Below, piece by piece: positions 34,539 through 43,391 of a stretch of 56,118 bases of DNA; within the stretch, counting starts at the first letter, position 1, and each line of letters begins with the position of its first letter. A program made the position numbers and the translations under genes. The DNA is from a virus: positions 1 through 56,118 of the IMG/VR virus record IMGVR_UViG_3300031766_001511; one strand, given 5' to 3'. The notes beneath the pieces were generated by a model. It did no database searches. It had not been told where the DNA came from and saw nothing but the letters and a program-made list of their open reading frames with translations.

Positions 34539-35354
34539 ATGAGCATAGTAGGTATAGTTGGAAATGGGTTTGTGGGAGAATCACAAATTTTTGCATTTTC
34601 ACCAACAAATGAAATAAGAGTGTATGATATCGACCCTCTAAAGTCGACACATACTAAAGAAGAAACCCATAAATCTGATTTTATATTTGTATGTGTACCA
34701 ACACCTATGAGTGTTGACGGAAGACAAGATTTATCTTTTATAGAAAAAGTTTTTGAAGAATCCGTTGAGGGACCAATATACATTATTAAATCGACCGTGT
34801 TACCCGGAACCACAGAAAAATTACAAGAAAAATATCCTCACTTAAGTATAATATTTTCACCTGAATTTTTAACTGAGAGAACTGCTAAATTAGATATGTT
34901 AACTCAAGCTAGAATAATTTTTGGTGGAGATAGAAAAATTACCAATAAGGTTGAGAAACTATTTTCAAACAGGTTTATGAATCGTCACTTTATACATACT
35001 GATTCAAAAACCGCCGAATTTATAAAGTATATGAATAATACTTTTTTTGCAACTAAAGTGTCATTAATGAATGAGTACCATAGATTAGCTAATTTAGTTG
35101 GAGTTAATTGGGATGATGCAATGTACGGGTTTTCATCGGATGGTCGTATTGGTGACTCCCACTTACATGTACCAGGACCTGACGGTAAATTAGGTTTTGG
35201 TGGTACCTGTTTTCCTAAAGATATTAACGCATTAATCTCCATGGCTAATGATGTCGGTGTTAATATGAATGTGTTAGGTGCCGCCTGGAAAACTAATTTA
35301 GAAGTTAGACCTGAGCAAGATTGGAATAAACTAAAAGGTAGGGCAATAAGTTAA
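34539..35354 (+). CDS. Short UDP-sugar / UDP-ManNAc-type dehydrogenase
   Basis: 271 residues against 390-450 for typical UDP-glucose dehydrogenases. The NAD-binding start 'VGIVGNGFVGESQIFAF' (GxGxxG), 'DFIFVCVPTPMSVDG', 'KSTVLPGTTEKL', 'FSPEFLTERTAKLDML' and the catalytic loop 'LGFGGTCFPKD' (Cys224) are intact. The C-terminal UDP-binding domain is missing, ending ~40 residues past the active-site Cys. It oxidises a nucleotide sugar to a uronic acid if active; the lost domain may be supplied by a partner, or the substrate may differ. The frame is clean, so this is not a simple frameshift. Confidence 0.8.
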   Translation: MSIVGIVGNGFVGESQIFAFSPTNEIRVYDIDPLKSTHTKEETHKSDFIFVCVPTPMSVDGRQDLSFIEKVFEESVEGPIYIIKSTVLPGTTEKLQEKYPHLSIIFSPEFLTERTAKLDMLTQARIIFGGDRKITNKVEKLFSNRFMNRHFIHTDSKTAEFIKYMNNTFFATKVSLMNEYHRLANLVGVNWDDAMYGFSSDGRIGDSHLHVPGPDGKLGFGGTCFPKDINALISMANDVGVNMNVLGAAWKTNLEVRPEQDWNKLKGRAIS

Positions 35355-35355
35355 T

Positions 35356-36438
35356 ATGAAAAATGTAGTAGTTTTAGGTGGGGGAGGATTCATTGGTGGT
35401 CACCTCTCAAAAAGATTAAAAGATAATGGTAATAATGTAACCATATGTGACATAAAAAATCATGAGTTCTTTAATCATACGGAGATATGTGATAATTTTA
35501 TCAAAGGAGATTTAAGAGACCCTAAAATAGTGGAACAAGTTATTACGGATGGTATTGATGAGGTTTATCAATTAGCCGCAGATATGGGTGGTGCGGGTTA
35601 TATTTTTACGGGTGATAATGATGCGAATGTAATGCATAATTCGGCATTAATTAATTTAAATGTGGTACATGAATGTACTAAAAAGAAAGTTGGTAAAGTA
35701 TTTTATTCTTCTTCGGCGTGTATGTATCCTGAACATAATCAATTAGACCCTAAAAATCCAAACTGTGAAGAGTCTTCAGCTTATCCAGCTAATCCCGATT
35801 CTGAATATGGGTGGGAAAAGTTATTTTCAGAAAGACTATTTTTATCGTTTAATAGAAATTATGAATTAGATGTTAGAATTGCACGTTTTCATAATATTTT
35901 TGGACCTATGGGTACGTGGACAGGAGGTAAAGAAAAGGCTCCCGCAGCAATGTGTCGTAAAGTCGCAGAAACTGAAAATACATTAGAAGTGTGGGGAGAC
36001 GGTAATCAAACACGTTCTTTTCTTTTTATAGATGAATGTATAACCGCAATATTTAAATTAATGGAGTCCGATTTTATTGGTCCCGTTAATATTGGTTCTG
36101 AAGAAATGGTAACAATAAATCAGTTGGGCCAAATGGCTATTGATATCTCGGAAAAAGATGTTAAAATTAGTAATATATATGGTCAAGAATTTATTGATAA
36201 ATATGGGTTCAAATGTCCTTTAGGTGTAAGAGGTAGAAACTCTGACAATAAACTTTATAGAAATAAAATAGGGTGGGAAGTTTCCCAACCTTTAATAAAT
36301 GGAATGAAAAAAACATATCAGTGGATTAATGAGCAAGTAAACAATAAGACTTATATATACGAAAGTCCCGATAAAGGGAATACAATATATCGTAGAGAAT
36401 TTGGTGAACCACCAAACACTCGTGAAAAAACGAAATAA
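35356..36438 (+). CDS. GDP-mannose 3,5-epimerase-like sugar nucleotide epimerase
   Basis: 360 residues. Extended SDR enzyme: 'VVVLGGGGFIGGHLSKRL' (~4-21), catalytic 'SSSACMYPEHNQLDP' (~118-132, Cys122) and 'YGWEKLFSERL' (Tyr151, Lys155). The combination of 'DMGGAGYI', 'RFHNIFGPMGTWTGGKEKAP', 'EVWGDGNQTRSFLFIDEC', 'PVNIGSEEMVTINQLG' and 'GVRGRNSDNKL' is characteristic of GDP-mannose 3,5-epimerases, best known from plants, where they make GDP-L-galactose. Here it probably supplies an unusual GDP-sugar to the neighbouring transferases. One base after the dehydrogenase stop. Confidence 0.85.
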   Translation: MKNVVVLGGGGFIGGHLSKRLKDNGNNVTICDIKNHEFFNHTEICDNFIKGDLRDPKIVEQVITDGIDEVYQLAADMGGAGYIFTGDNDANVMHNSALINLNVVHECTKKKVGKVFYSSSACMYPEHNQLDPKNPNCEESSAYPANPDSEYGWEKLFSERLFLSFNRNYELDVRIARFHNIFGPMGTWTGGKEKAPAAMCRKVAETENTLEVWGDGNQTRSFLFIDECITAIFKLMESDFIGPVNIGSEEMVTINQLGQMAIDISEKDVKISNIYGQEFIDKYGFKCPLGVRGRNSDNKLYRNKIGWEVSQPLINGMKKTYQWINEQVNNKTYIYESPDKGNTIYRREFGEPPNTREKTK

Positions 36439-36456
36439 ATACACAATACTGAAATA

Positions 36457-37164
36457 ATGGCAAGAAAAGGAGAATCGGGTACACGAAAATTACCAAGAAA
36501 AGATTTAATAAATAAAATAATTAATAAAAATCCTAAACAAAAATTTTTATCAGAAAGTCAAAAAGAATATCACGAAATATTAAAGGAGAGTGAAATAACA
36601 ATATGTACAGGACCTGCGGGGGTGGGTAAATCATATATCGCAATGAAAGCTGCGGTAGAACTTTTAATGGACCAAAATAACTCTTATGAAAAAATAATCA
36701 TTGTTAGACCGGCAGTTGAAGCTGAGGAAAAATTAGGAGCATTACCTGGTAATTTAGAAGAAAAACTAGACCCATATATTTTTCCATCGTATTACTTATT
36801 AAATAAAATTATAGGTAAAGAGGCTAGAGAAAAATTAAAAGAAAATGATATTATAGAGGTTTTCGCTTTAGCTTATATGAGAGGTATGAATATTGATAAC
36901 TCAATATTAATCTTTGAAGAGGCTCAGAATTCAACACCTTCTCAGATGAAATTACTATTAACTAGAATAGGTTTTAATAGTAAATTTTTCATATCAGGCG
37001 ATATTGACCAAACGGATAGATATAAAGATAAAACACAATCGGGGTTATACGATGCGACAATTAGATTTAAAAATTTAGACAAAGTTGGCACATATGATTT
37101 TAAAACAGACGATATCATCAGAAATCCTTTGATTAGTAAATTATTAGATAGATACGACACATGA
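36457..37164 (+). CDS. phoH: PhoH-like P-loop ATPase
   Basis: 235 residues. Walker A 'CTGPAGVGKSYIAMKAAVEL' (~50-69), 'KIIIVRPAVEAEEKLGALPG' (~80-99, the PhoH signature), 'LAYMRGMNIDNSILIFEEAQ' with Walker B (~138-157), 'GDIDQTDRYKDKTQSGL'. PhoH proteins are common in marine phages and are predicted RNA-linked ATPases; their role in infection is unclear. Start follows the epimerase by 18 bases; overlaps the next gene by 4. Confidence 0.92.
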   Translation: MARKGESGTRKLPRKDLINKIINKNPKQKFLSESQKEYHEILKESEITICTGPAGVGKSYIAMKAAVELLMDQNNSYEKIIIVRPAVEAEEKLGALPGNLEEKLDPYIFPSYYLLNKIIGKEAREKLKENDIIEVFALAYMRGMNIDNSILIFEEAQNSTPSQMKLLLTRIGFNSKFFISGDIDQTDRYKDKTQSGLYDATIRFKNLDKVGTYDFKTDDIIRNPLISKLLDRYDT

Positions 37165-37811
37165 GAGTAGCATTTGATTTAAATGGTGTAATTAGAGACA
37201 CTTTCACAAAGGCAGAACAATTATATCAAAAACATTATATTGATGAATTTGAGGACGAAAATAATTCTGTTTATAATGAAGAGACTGAAGAATTTGATAA
37301 AGTATTATCTGTCGATGACTTTAAATACGAATTAGATTTACCTGTAAAAAATTTAGACGATTTAATCAATCATTTTAAATTTAAAGATAAAGAAGATTTA
37401 TTTGAATTCTTTTATATCGATTTTGCTATGCAAATTTTTGGTCACTCACCATCTATAGATGGACCAACTTTTAATATTTTAAATGAAATATACGAAACTT
37501 TAAGAGACGACCATGAAGTACTAATAGTATCTGATGAAATCGGTAAGTCAAAACCAGCTACACTATTTTTTTTATCCAAGTATGGTTGTTTGGTTGAGAA
37601 AATAAAATTTTATTCTAACATTACAATAGATAGTATGTGGGATGAAGTTGATATACTAATTACTTCCAACCCAAATCATATTATAAACCAACCGAAAAAT
37701 AAAACAGTTATTAAATGTACAACATCGTATAATGAAGATATTAATTCAGAATACACCATCAACGATATTGGAGAATTTAAAGAACTATATAAACAATTAA
37801 AATTAAAATAA
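37161..37811 (+). CDS. HAD-like protein with altered motif I
   Basis: 216 residues. HAD fold: motif I 'MRVAFDLNGVIRDT' has Asp6 but Asn8 where phosphatases have the acid/base Asp. 'VLIVSDEIGKSKPATLFFLSKYG' gives a motif II-III region. 'DEVDILITSNP' is the motif IV position but lacks the usual acidic pair. The missing acid suggests a non-phosphatase or binding role. A long insert (~25-90, acidic) forms a cap. Overlaps phoH by 4 bases and the next gene by 1. Confidence 0.6.
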   Translation: MRVAFDLNGVIRDTFTKAEQLYQKHYIDEFEDENNSVYNEETEEFDKVLSVDDFKYELDLPVKNLDDLINHFKFKDKEDLFEFFYIDFAMQIFGHSPSIDGPTFNILNEIYETLRDDHEVLIVSDEIGKSKPATLFFLSKYGCLVEKIKFYSNITIDSMWDEVDILITSNPNHIINQPKNKTVIKCTTSYNEDINSEYTINDIGEFKELYKQLKLK

Positions 37812-38128
37812 TGTTACAATTTTTAGAAGAAAACTATTATGTTGACTTTATTGCTTTAGAAAAAGAGGTTAATATACCTAAAAATGAAGACGGTAAAGAA
37901 TTAACCACTGAAAAAGAAACTGAAAAAATCTCTGAAGATAAATTTGCTCAACACATAAGTGTAGTGAAATTTGAAACAATAAAAATGATGTTAGAGGTCG
38001 TTTTAACTGAAAGAGAGGAAATAGACGATAACTTAGGTATACGTGCGGGAACTTCAAAGTCTTTAAGTATTCCCTTTAAAATTGCTTTTAATACATTATT
38101 AAGACACGGAATAATAAAATATATATAA
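37811..38128 (+). CDS. Small hypothetical phage protein
   Basis: 105 residues. No motif recognised. Acidic/Lys-rich centre ('NEDGKELTTEKETEKISEDK'), then a helical end 'VVKFETIKMMLEVVLTEREE' and 'SLSIPFKIAFNTLLRHGIIK'. Cotranslated with the HAD-like gene (1-base overlap). Confidence 0.5.
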   Translation: MLQFLEENYYVDFIALEKEVNIPKNEDGKELTTEKETEKISEDKFAQHISVVKFETIKMMLEVVLTEREEIDDNLGIRAGTSKSLSIPFKIAFNTLLRHGIIKYI

Positions 38129-38131
38129 ATT

Positions 38132-39196
38132 ATGGATACAGAATTATTAAAAAAAGTTGAACTATCGGTTCAACGATTAACGGATAAATCAGTAAGGATT
38201 TATTTTTTAACACAAGACACTAAAGGGAACGCTAAGGCTTCCGTAAGACAAACTTATGAAATCGCCTTAACCCTAAAAAATAATGGATTTAATCCAATAA
38301 TCATTCATGAAACAAAAGAATATACGGGAGTTTCTGAATGGTTAGGTGAAGAGTATATGGAATTACCTCATGAAAGTATTGAAGGTGAAGATTTAAAGAT
38401 TTCTCCTGAAGATTTTATTGTTGTACCTGAAATATATGGTCACGTATTAGAACAACTTGCTAATCTACCTTGTGGTAAAATCATCTCATGTCAGGCTTAT
38501 GACCATATGTTAGAGACTTTACAACCTGGTACAACTTGGTCACAATATGGTTTCCTAAAGGCGATAACTACTAGTGAAAAACAAACAGAACTTGTTAAGG
38601 GCGTTATGAAGAATATCACATTTGATATTATACCACCTTTTATTTCTGAAAAGTTCTCAGCGAAAGAAGTACCATCAAAACCAATCATTTCAATTCATAC
38701 TCGTGACCAAAGGGACACTATGAAAATAATAAAAACTTTTTATTTAAAGTACCCACAATTTAGATGGGTTACATTTAGAGACATGAGAGGTCTTAATCAA
38801 GAACAGTTCGCAGAATACTTAAAAGATTCTTTTGTTTCTGTATGGGTAGATGATACATCATCAGTAGGGACATTCCCGATAGAATCAATGGCGAGTCGAA
38901 CACCAGTAATCGGTAAAGTTCCAAATCTAAAACCTGATTGGATGGCAGAAAACAATGGTGTTTGGACATACGAATTAAATCAAATGACTGATATAATAGC
39001 TGAGTTCACTCAAAATTGGTTAGAGGATAATATTAATGATGATTTATATAAGGCGGGTATTGAAACCTCCGATAAATTTAAAAATAGAGAAGAATTCGAA
39101 TCAAATGTAGTTGGAACATTTTCAGGTTACTTAGAGACTAGAAAAACTATATTCGAAACACAATTAGATAAACTAAAAGTAGAAGAAGAAAATTAA
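38132..39196 (+). CDS. GT-B glycosyltransferase-like protein
   Basis: 354 residues. N-terminal Rossmann 'VRIYFLTQDTKGNAKASVRQ' and 'EIALTLKNNGFNPIIIHE', a hinge 'FDIIPPFISEKFSAKE', and a C-terminal site with 'VSVWVDDTSSVGTFPIESMA' then 'SRTPVIGKVPNL', which resembles the donor-binding 'E.MA.G.PVI' loop of GT4 enzymes. Activity is likely, donor unknown. Confidence 0.65.
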   Translation: MDTELLKKVELSVQRLTDKSVRIYFLTQDTKGNAKASVRQTYEIALTLKNNGFNPIIIHETKEYTGVSEWLGEEYMELPHESIEGEDLKISPEDFIVVPEIYGHVLEQLANLPCGKIISCQAYDHMLETLQPGTTWSQYGFLKAITTSEKQTELVKGVMKNITFDIIPPFISEKFSAKEVPSKPIISIHTRDQRDTMKIIKTFYLKYPQFRWVTFRDMRGLNQEQFAEYLKDSFVSVWVDDTSSVGTFPIESMASRTPVIGKVPNLKPDWMAENNGVWTYELNQMTDIIAEFTQNWLEDNINDDLYKAGIETSDKFKNREEFESNVVGTFSGYLETRKTIFETQLDKLKVEEEN

Positions 39197-39201
39197 TAAT
39201 T

Positions 39202-40008
39202 ATGGAAAATAAATTAAACGTATCAGTTATACTACCTATTAATTCTTCAAAAGTGAAAAACTTTGTTGAGTTCTTTAATAGTTGTATACTTTCAATAATA
39301 AAACAATCGACACCAATCGATGAGTTAGTTATTGTACATAGTGATGAAGAGTCACTAAAAGAAGTAGTTCAAAACTTTGACTATAGTGGTCTAACAGTAA
39401 ACTTAGTTGAAAATACAGGTGATGTTGATTTCTCATCTCAAGTAAACTTAGGAGTTGAAAACGCTAAAAATGAATGGATTTCTTTATTAGAGTTTGATGA
39501 TGAATATGCGTCAATATGGTTTAAAAATGTTAAACGATATATAGAAGCTTATCCAAAAGTATCAGGATTCTTACCATTAGTATTAGACGTAGATGAAAAA
39601 GGTGTTTTTGCTGGATTCACAAATGAGGCAACCTTTGCAGCTAATATGAATAGTGAGATTGGTTACTTAACTAATGAAGTTTTATTAAACTATCAAAATT
39701 TTCAAACAAGCGGAGTCGTACTTAAAAAATCAGTTTTTAAAGACTTTGGTGGATTTAAAAAATCCATGAAATTAACTTTTGTATATGAGTTCCTACTAAG
39801 GTTAAGTTATAATTCAGTAGAAATAATGACAATACCTAGAATTGGTTACAAACACATGAACATGAGAGAGGGTTCAATTTTTTGGAATTACAAATTTGGT
39901 GAGCAAAAAATATCTGAAGACGAAGTTGCGTTTTGGATTGACTCGGCGAAAAAAGAACATTTTTTTATTGAAGATAGGGACATAAACTATCAAGCAATAG
40001 ATGTTTAA
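39202..40008 (+). CDS. Family 2 glycosyltransferase
   Basis: 268 residues. GT2 layout: 'VSVILPINSSKVKNFVEFFN', 'PIDELVIVHSDEESLKEV', 'NLGVENAKNEWISLLEFDDE' (Asp-Asp-Glu at the metal site), 'LPLVLDVDEKGVFAGF', and 'GGFKKSMKLTFVYEFLLRLS'. It may act on a glycan built by the enzymes nearby. One-base overlap (TAATG) with the sigma factor gene. Confidence 0.75.
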   Translation: MENKLNVSVILPINSSKVKNFVEFFNSCILSIIKQSTPIDELVIVHSDEESLKEVVQNFDYSGLTVNLVENTGDVDFSSQVNLGVENAKNEWISLLEFDDEYASIWFKNVKRYIEAYPKVSGFLPLVLDVDEKGVFAGFTNEATFAANMNSEIGYLTNEVLLNYQNFQTSGVVLKKSVFKDFGGFKKSMKLTFVYEFLLRLSYNSVEIMTIPRIGYKHMNMREGSIFWNYKFGEQKISEDEVAFWIDSAKKEHFFIEDRDINYQAIDV

Positions 40009-40811
40009 TGTTTTTAGAACCAAAAAGTGCTACTACAACTAATAACGATTCAAATAAAGTGGTTGTTTCAGGTAATACTGAAACTCCTGAAGTGATTGAA
40101 AAGAAAAAAAGAGGTAGAAAACCAACAACTAATAATTATTTCGCGGAAAGAGAAGAGAGGGCAGTTAGATTATTTTTAACTGCCTCTACTTTTACTGAAA
40201 AAAATAAAATCTATGATGAATATCTAAGAGCACCTTTAGATAAAATGATTGAATCAATCATTAGAAGATATAAACTTTATAGAAAGGGGATGGAATTTCG
40301 TGAAATTAATCATGACACCCACTCTTTTTTAATTACAAAGGTTGAAAAATTTAAACCTGAAAAAGGTAAAAAAGCATACTCTTATTTTGGTACGATATGT
40401 AAAAACTACCTAATGGGTATGATTATAAAAGACCAAAAAGAACAAAATAGGAAAATATCATATGAAGATATAACTACTAAATTAGAAAGTAGGCCTGATA
40501 TGATTTACTATCTTGAAAATGAAAAGATAGAGGCAACGGATGTGATTAAAAGATTCATAAAAGAACTTAATGATTATATAGAAAATACCGATTTAAATAA
40601 TAACGAATTAAAGTTAGGATACGCTTTGATGGAGTTATTTGAGAATTATAACAATATTTTTATAGGAACGGATAATAATAAATTTAATAAAAATATAATA
40701 CTACTATCTCTACGTGATATGACAAATATGTCTACTAAGGAAATAAGGACATCAATGAGAAAGTATAAGAAATTATATTATGAGTTGACAAATAAATTAC
40801 ATAATCTATAA
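40008..40811 (+). CDS. gp55: Late sigma factor (gp55-like)
   Basis: 267 residues (T4 gp55 is 185). Directs host RNA polymerase to late promoters. A region-2-like core is seen: 'LRAPLDKMIESIIRRYKLYR' followed by 'FLITKVEKFKPEKGKKAYSY' and 'FGTICKNYLMGMIIKDQKEQ'. This helix set matches the phage late-sigma layout. The first 45 residues are low-complexity with a basic 'EKKKRGRKPTTNN' patch (AT-hook-like), and the C-terminal 60 residues are helical. Sits at the switch from sugar genes to structural genes, a fitting place for the late regulator. Confidence 0.8.
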   Translation: MFLEPKSATTTNNDSNKVVVSGNTETPEVIEKKKRGRKPTTNNYFAEREERAVRLFLTASTFTEKNKIYDEYLRAPLDKMIESIIRRYKLYRKGMEFREINHDTHSFLITKVEKFKPEKGKKAYSYFGTICKNYLMGMIIKDQKEQNRKISYEDITTKLESRPDMIYYLENEKIEATDVIKRFIKELNDYIENTDLNNNELKLGYALMELFENYNNIFIGTDNNKFNKNIILLSLRDMTNMSTKEIRTSMRKYKKLYYELTNKLHNL

Positions 40812-40822
40812 AAAAATTATTC

Positions 40823-40836
40823 TATAAATATTTATA
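40823..40836 (+). promoter_or_regulatory. Overlapping TATAAATA and TATTTATA element
   Basis: TATAAATATTTATA: both orientations overlap, the TATTTATA copy (40829-40836) ending 5 bases before the ATG at 40842. First structural-side element after the sigma gene. Confidence 0.45.
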
Positions 40837-40841
40837 ACATT

Positions 40842-41216
40842 ATGGCAAGACCTAAAAAAAAAGAAATAGTATTAAGTAAAGACTCAGTTCTTTCACTTAT
40901 GCAAGAAATTTACAACGAACTTGTAGAACAAAGAGCGACCGCTATAAGAATACAAAATAAAATGTTGGCGATGTTAAAGGACCCTGAGGATATGACCGTT
41001 ATTGGACCTGTTATCAAAGAACAACAAAAAATCGTAAATGATACTATAGAAAAGAAACTATCACTTTCTAAGTTACAGTCAACAATATGGGAAAAAACTA
41101 ATAATACCTCAAGCGAGGAATTTAGTTTATCTGAAATTGATGATGACACATTACAAACCTTAATACAACAAGATTTAAGCAGTGGTGACAAGAAGGACGG
41201 TTATAAACTTGATTAA
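40842..41216 (+). CDS. Small helical protein, unknown
   Basis: 124 residues. Basic N-terminus (ARPKKKEIVLS), long helices 'LMQEIYNELVEQRATAIRIQ' and 'VIKEQQKIVNDTIEKKLSLS', and an acidic end. Size, helical character and position after the sigma gene could suit a small terminase-like subunit, but there is no motif to show it. Lies 12 bases before the large virion gene. Confidence 0.5.
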   Translation: MARPKKKEIVLSKDSVLSLMQEIYNELVEQRATAIRIQNKMLAMLKDPEDMTVIGPVIKEQQKIVNDTIEKKLSLSKLQSTIWEKTNNTSSEEFSLSEIDDDTLQTLIQQDLSSGDKKDGYKLD

Positions 41217-41227
41217 AAATAACCATT

Positions 41228-43192
41228 ATGTCGATAAAAGATAAGTTTAAACAGGCTAGTTCTAAAGTAGATGCATACAAATCCACTATTAATACTGCGG
41301 TTAATCAAAAAAAACTACAAAAAATATCTGATGGTTTAGATAGTAACTTTCAAAACGCAAAAAGTGACGCCCTAAAGCAATTAAACGCTATGGGTGATAT
41401 CAAACAAAGAGCTCAACAAGAAATTGAAAACGTATTTGATGAATTAACTAAGTTATTCAAAAAAACTATGCCTAGTGGTAAAAATACAGGTTCTTCCACT
41501 ATCGACTTCCTAATAAAACAAGTTTTAATGGCTAGTGAAAATACTAAATCCAGAATGGGTGAGATTGTTGCTGAGGAGGTATTGAAAGTTGCGGGTTGTT
41601 CAGAAGAGCAGGAGTTTAATACTCAACCACTTTACATACCAGTTAACGATATCGATTTAAGGGAATTATTAAAAAACGACCCATCATCCAAGCCATGGAC
41701 ATTTAGATATGAAAAAGACTCCATAAATGTCGGTTCTCAACCATTTTCAATGGATAAAGAACTTTATAATAGACTTCAGAATGAGGGTGTACCATTTACG
41801 GCCGAATACGGTAGTAGTTACATTGGTGCATCAGGAGCCGGTATTTTTGATATAAAGTATGTTACACAATACCCCGACCCTAATACTGGAACACCTATTT
41901 TTGGTGATTTTTACGAGGTAACATTAGCCAATAGATTAAATGGAGATAATTTAGGTGATTTCTTAAGAGATTATTACGGTTCTATAGATATAGTTAATTT
42001 TAATATGATATCGGTAGAAATCATGAATATGTTAACTAACATTATTGATATTTCGGGTGGGATTTCTGTTAATCAAAAAGAAGAACAGACTAAGTTTGAA
42101 AAAATATTACAAAGAATATTAGGTCTTTGTTTTGATAGTAATAGAGAAATTGATGTTCAGGGTACCGCTAAGTTAGGGCAGTTAGATAATATAGACCCAT
42201 CGTTTTTTGAGATGTCTCCACTTGATTTAAAAAATATTGAGATTGAAGTTAATAATATGATTCAAGGAGTTACCGAGTTCACTGACTGTAATAATGTCAA
42301 ATTACCCGTCAATACTGAGTCACTATTAGATTCAATGGCTCAACTCATTAATGACGATGTTGGTAATGCCGGTCAAAACGCAGATAACTTAATGGGTTTA
42401 GTCAACAATATGGCTAAAGACCAAGATTGGAAACTCAATATACCATCGGGTATTGATTTAAATTTAAATGTCGCGATTAATAATGATTTTTTAAAGATTA
42501 TCCCAAAAGCCGTGATGTTCGCTATCTTAAGACCAAAAATGTTATTAGGGTTACAAATTGTAATGAAGTCAGTTAATCCAAATTTTGCGAATATATTGGC
42601 ACTAAGTAATTTAGAGTCATTTATTAAAACGTTTGGTAAATTTATGACAGAAATGTTAAGTAAAATTGCTGCGATATTTGTTGAAGAATTATTCATTTTA
42701 TTAAAAAAGAACTTAAGATTATTGGTAGAAACATTACTTGTTGAAATAGTTAAAGAAGCCAAAAATAAACAAGCTGCTATGATTGCCGGAGTTATATTTT
42801 TAATAATTCAATTAGTTCAGGGTTTTATTGATTATCGAGAATGTAAAAGTTTAGTTGATGAAATATTAAAATTATTGAATTTAGCCGCCGCAGCCACAGG
42901 TATATCGTTACCTTCTTTCGCTTTGGCGGCTAGTTCATTATTAGGTGGATTCTCTCCGACAAGAGCAATGACAGAAGTGACGGAAAGACTTCAATCAATA
43001 GGTATACCGACAGGTGACCTTCCAAGTGGAGCAGTAAATATTGCCATGCCAGCAATGTTTCAACAAATAAAAGGTACTTACCAAGAGCAATTAGCTAATG
43101 GTAAAGTTGAAGTCTTTATACCACCATTAGCGGTGCCACCTGTGATAGCAGGAGCGACCGCACCATCAAAGGCTTCAGGAAAATCGTATTAA
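41228..43192 (+). CDS. Large virion structural protein (possible tape-measure or hub protein)
   Basis: 654 residues. N-terminal ~100 residues are helical ('FKQASSKVDAYKSTINTAVN'). The middle is mixed. The C-terminal third has hydrophobic helices ('VMFAILRPKMLLGLQIVMKS', 'EELFILLKKNLRLLVETLL', 'MIAGVIFLIIQLVQGFIDY' ~515-535). Hydrophobic helices and the position next to the gp5-like hub gene fit a tape measure/hub component (T4 gp29 is 590 residues) but there is no diagnostic motif. Transcribed with the following virion genes. Confidence 0.55.
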   Translation: MSIKDKFKQASSKVDAYKSTINTAVNQKKLQKISDGLDSNFQNAKSDALKQLNAMGDIKQRAQQEIENVFDELTKLFKKTMPSGKNTGSSTIDFLIKQVLMASENTKSRMGEIVAEEVLKVAGCSEEQEFNTQPLYIPVNDIDLRELLKNDPSSKPWTFRYEKDSINVGSQPFSMDKELYNRLQNEGVPFTAEYGSSYIGASGAGIFDIKYVTQYPDPNTGTPIFGDFYEVTLANRLNGDNLGDFLRDYYGSIDIVNFNMISVEIMNMLTNIIDISGGISVNQKEEQTKFEKILQRILGLCFDSNREIDVQGTAKLGQLDNIDPSFFEMSPLDLKNIEIEVNNMIQGVTEFTDCNNVKLPVNTESLLDSMAQLINDDVGNAGQNADNLMGLVNNMAKDQDWKLNIPSGIDLNLNVAINNDFLKIIPKAVMFAILRPKMLLGLQIVMKSVNPNFANILALSNLESFIKTFGKFMTEMLSKIAAIFVEELFILLKKNLRLLVETLLVEIVKEAKNKQAAMIAGVIFLIIQLVQGFIDYRECKSLVDEILKLLNLAAAATGISLPSFALAASSLLGGFSPTRAMTEVTERLQSIGIPTGDLPSGAVNIAMPAMFQQIKGTYQEQLANGKVEVFIPPLAVPPVIAGATAPSKASGKSY

Positions 43193-43193
43193 T

Positions 43194-43391
43194 ATGGATG
43201 AAAATAAAATAACAAAAATACTATTAGAGTATAAAAACAGTTCCAATAAAGATTTAATCGAAGCGATGGATTTTGTACAAAATGATTTTGAGGAAACTAA
43301 AACTAATATTATTAAATTAACTCGTCATTTAGATAGTACTGAAATAATTTATAATAAAATTTTAAACGAGTATAAAAAAAGAACTAAGTAA
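43194..43391 (+). CDS. Small helical protein
   Basis: 65 residues, helix-forming and acidic/basic mixed ('ITKILLEYKNSSNKDLIEAM', 'LDSTEIIYNKILNEYKKRTK'). Sits between the large virion gene (1-base gap) and the hub gene (TAATG overlap). Function unknown; small coiled-coil partner of a virion protein is possible. Confidence 0.5.
   Translation: MDENKITKILLEYKNSSNKDLIEAMDFVQNDFEETKTNIIKLTRHLDSTEIIYNKILNEYKKRTK

Noticed and set aside
40842-41216. Small terminase subunit (gp16)
   Set aside because: Size and helices are suggestive, but there is no diagnostic motif and no large terminase gene beside it, so it is left as unknown.
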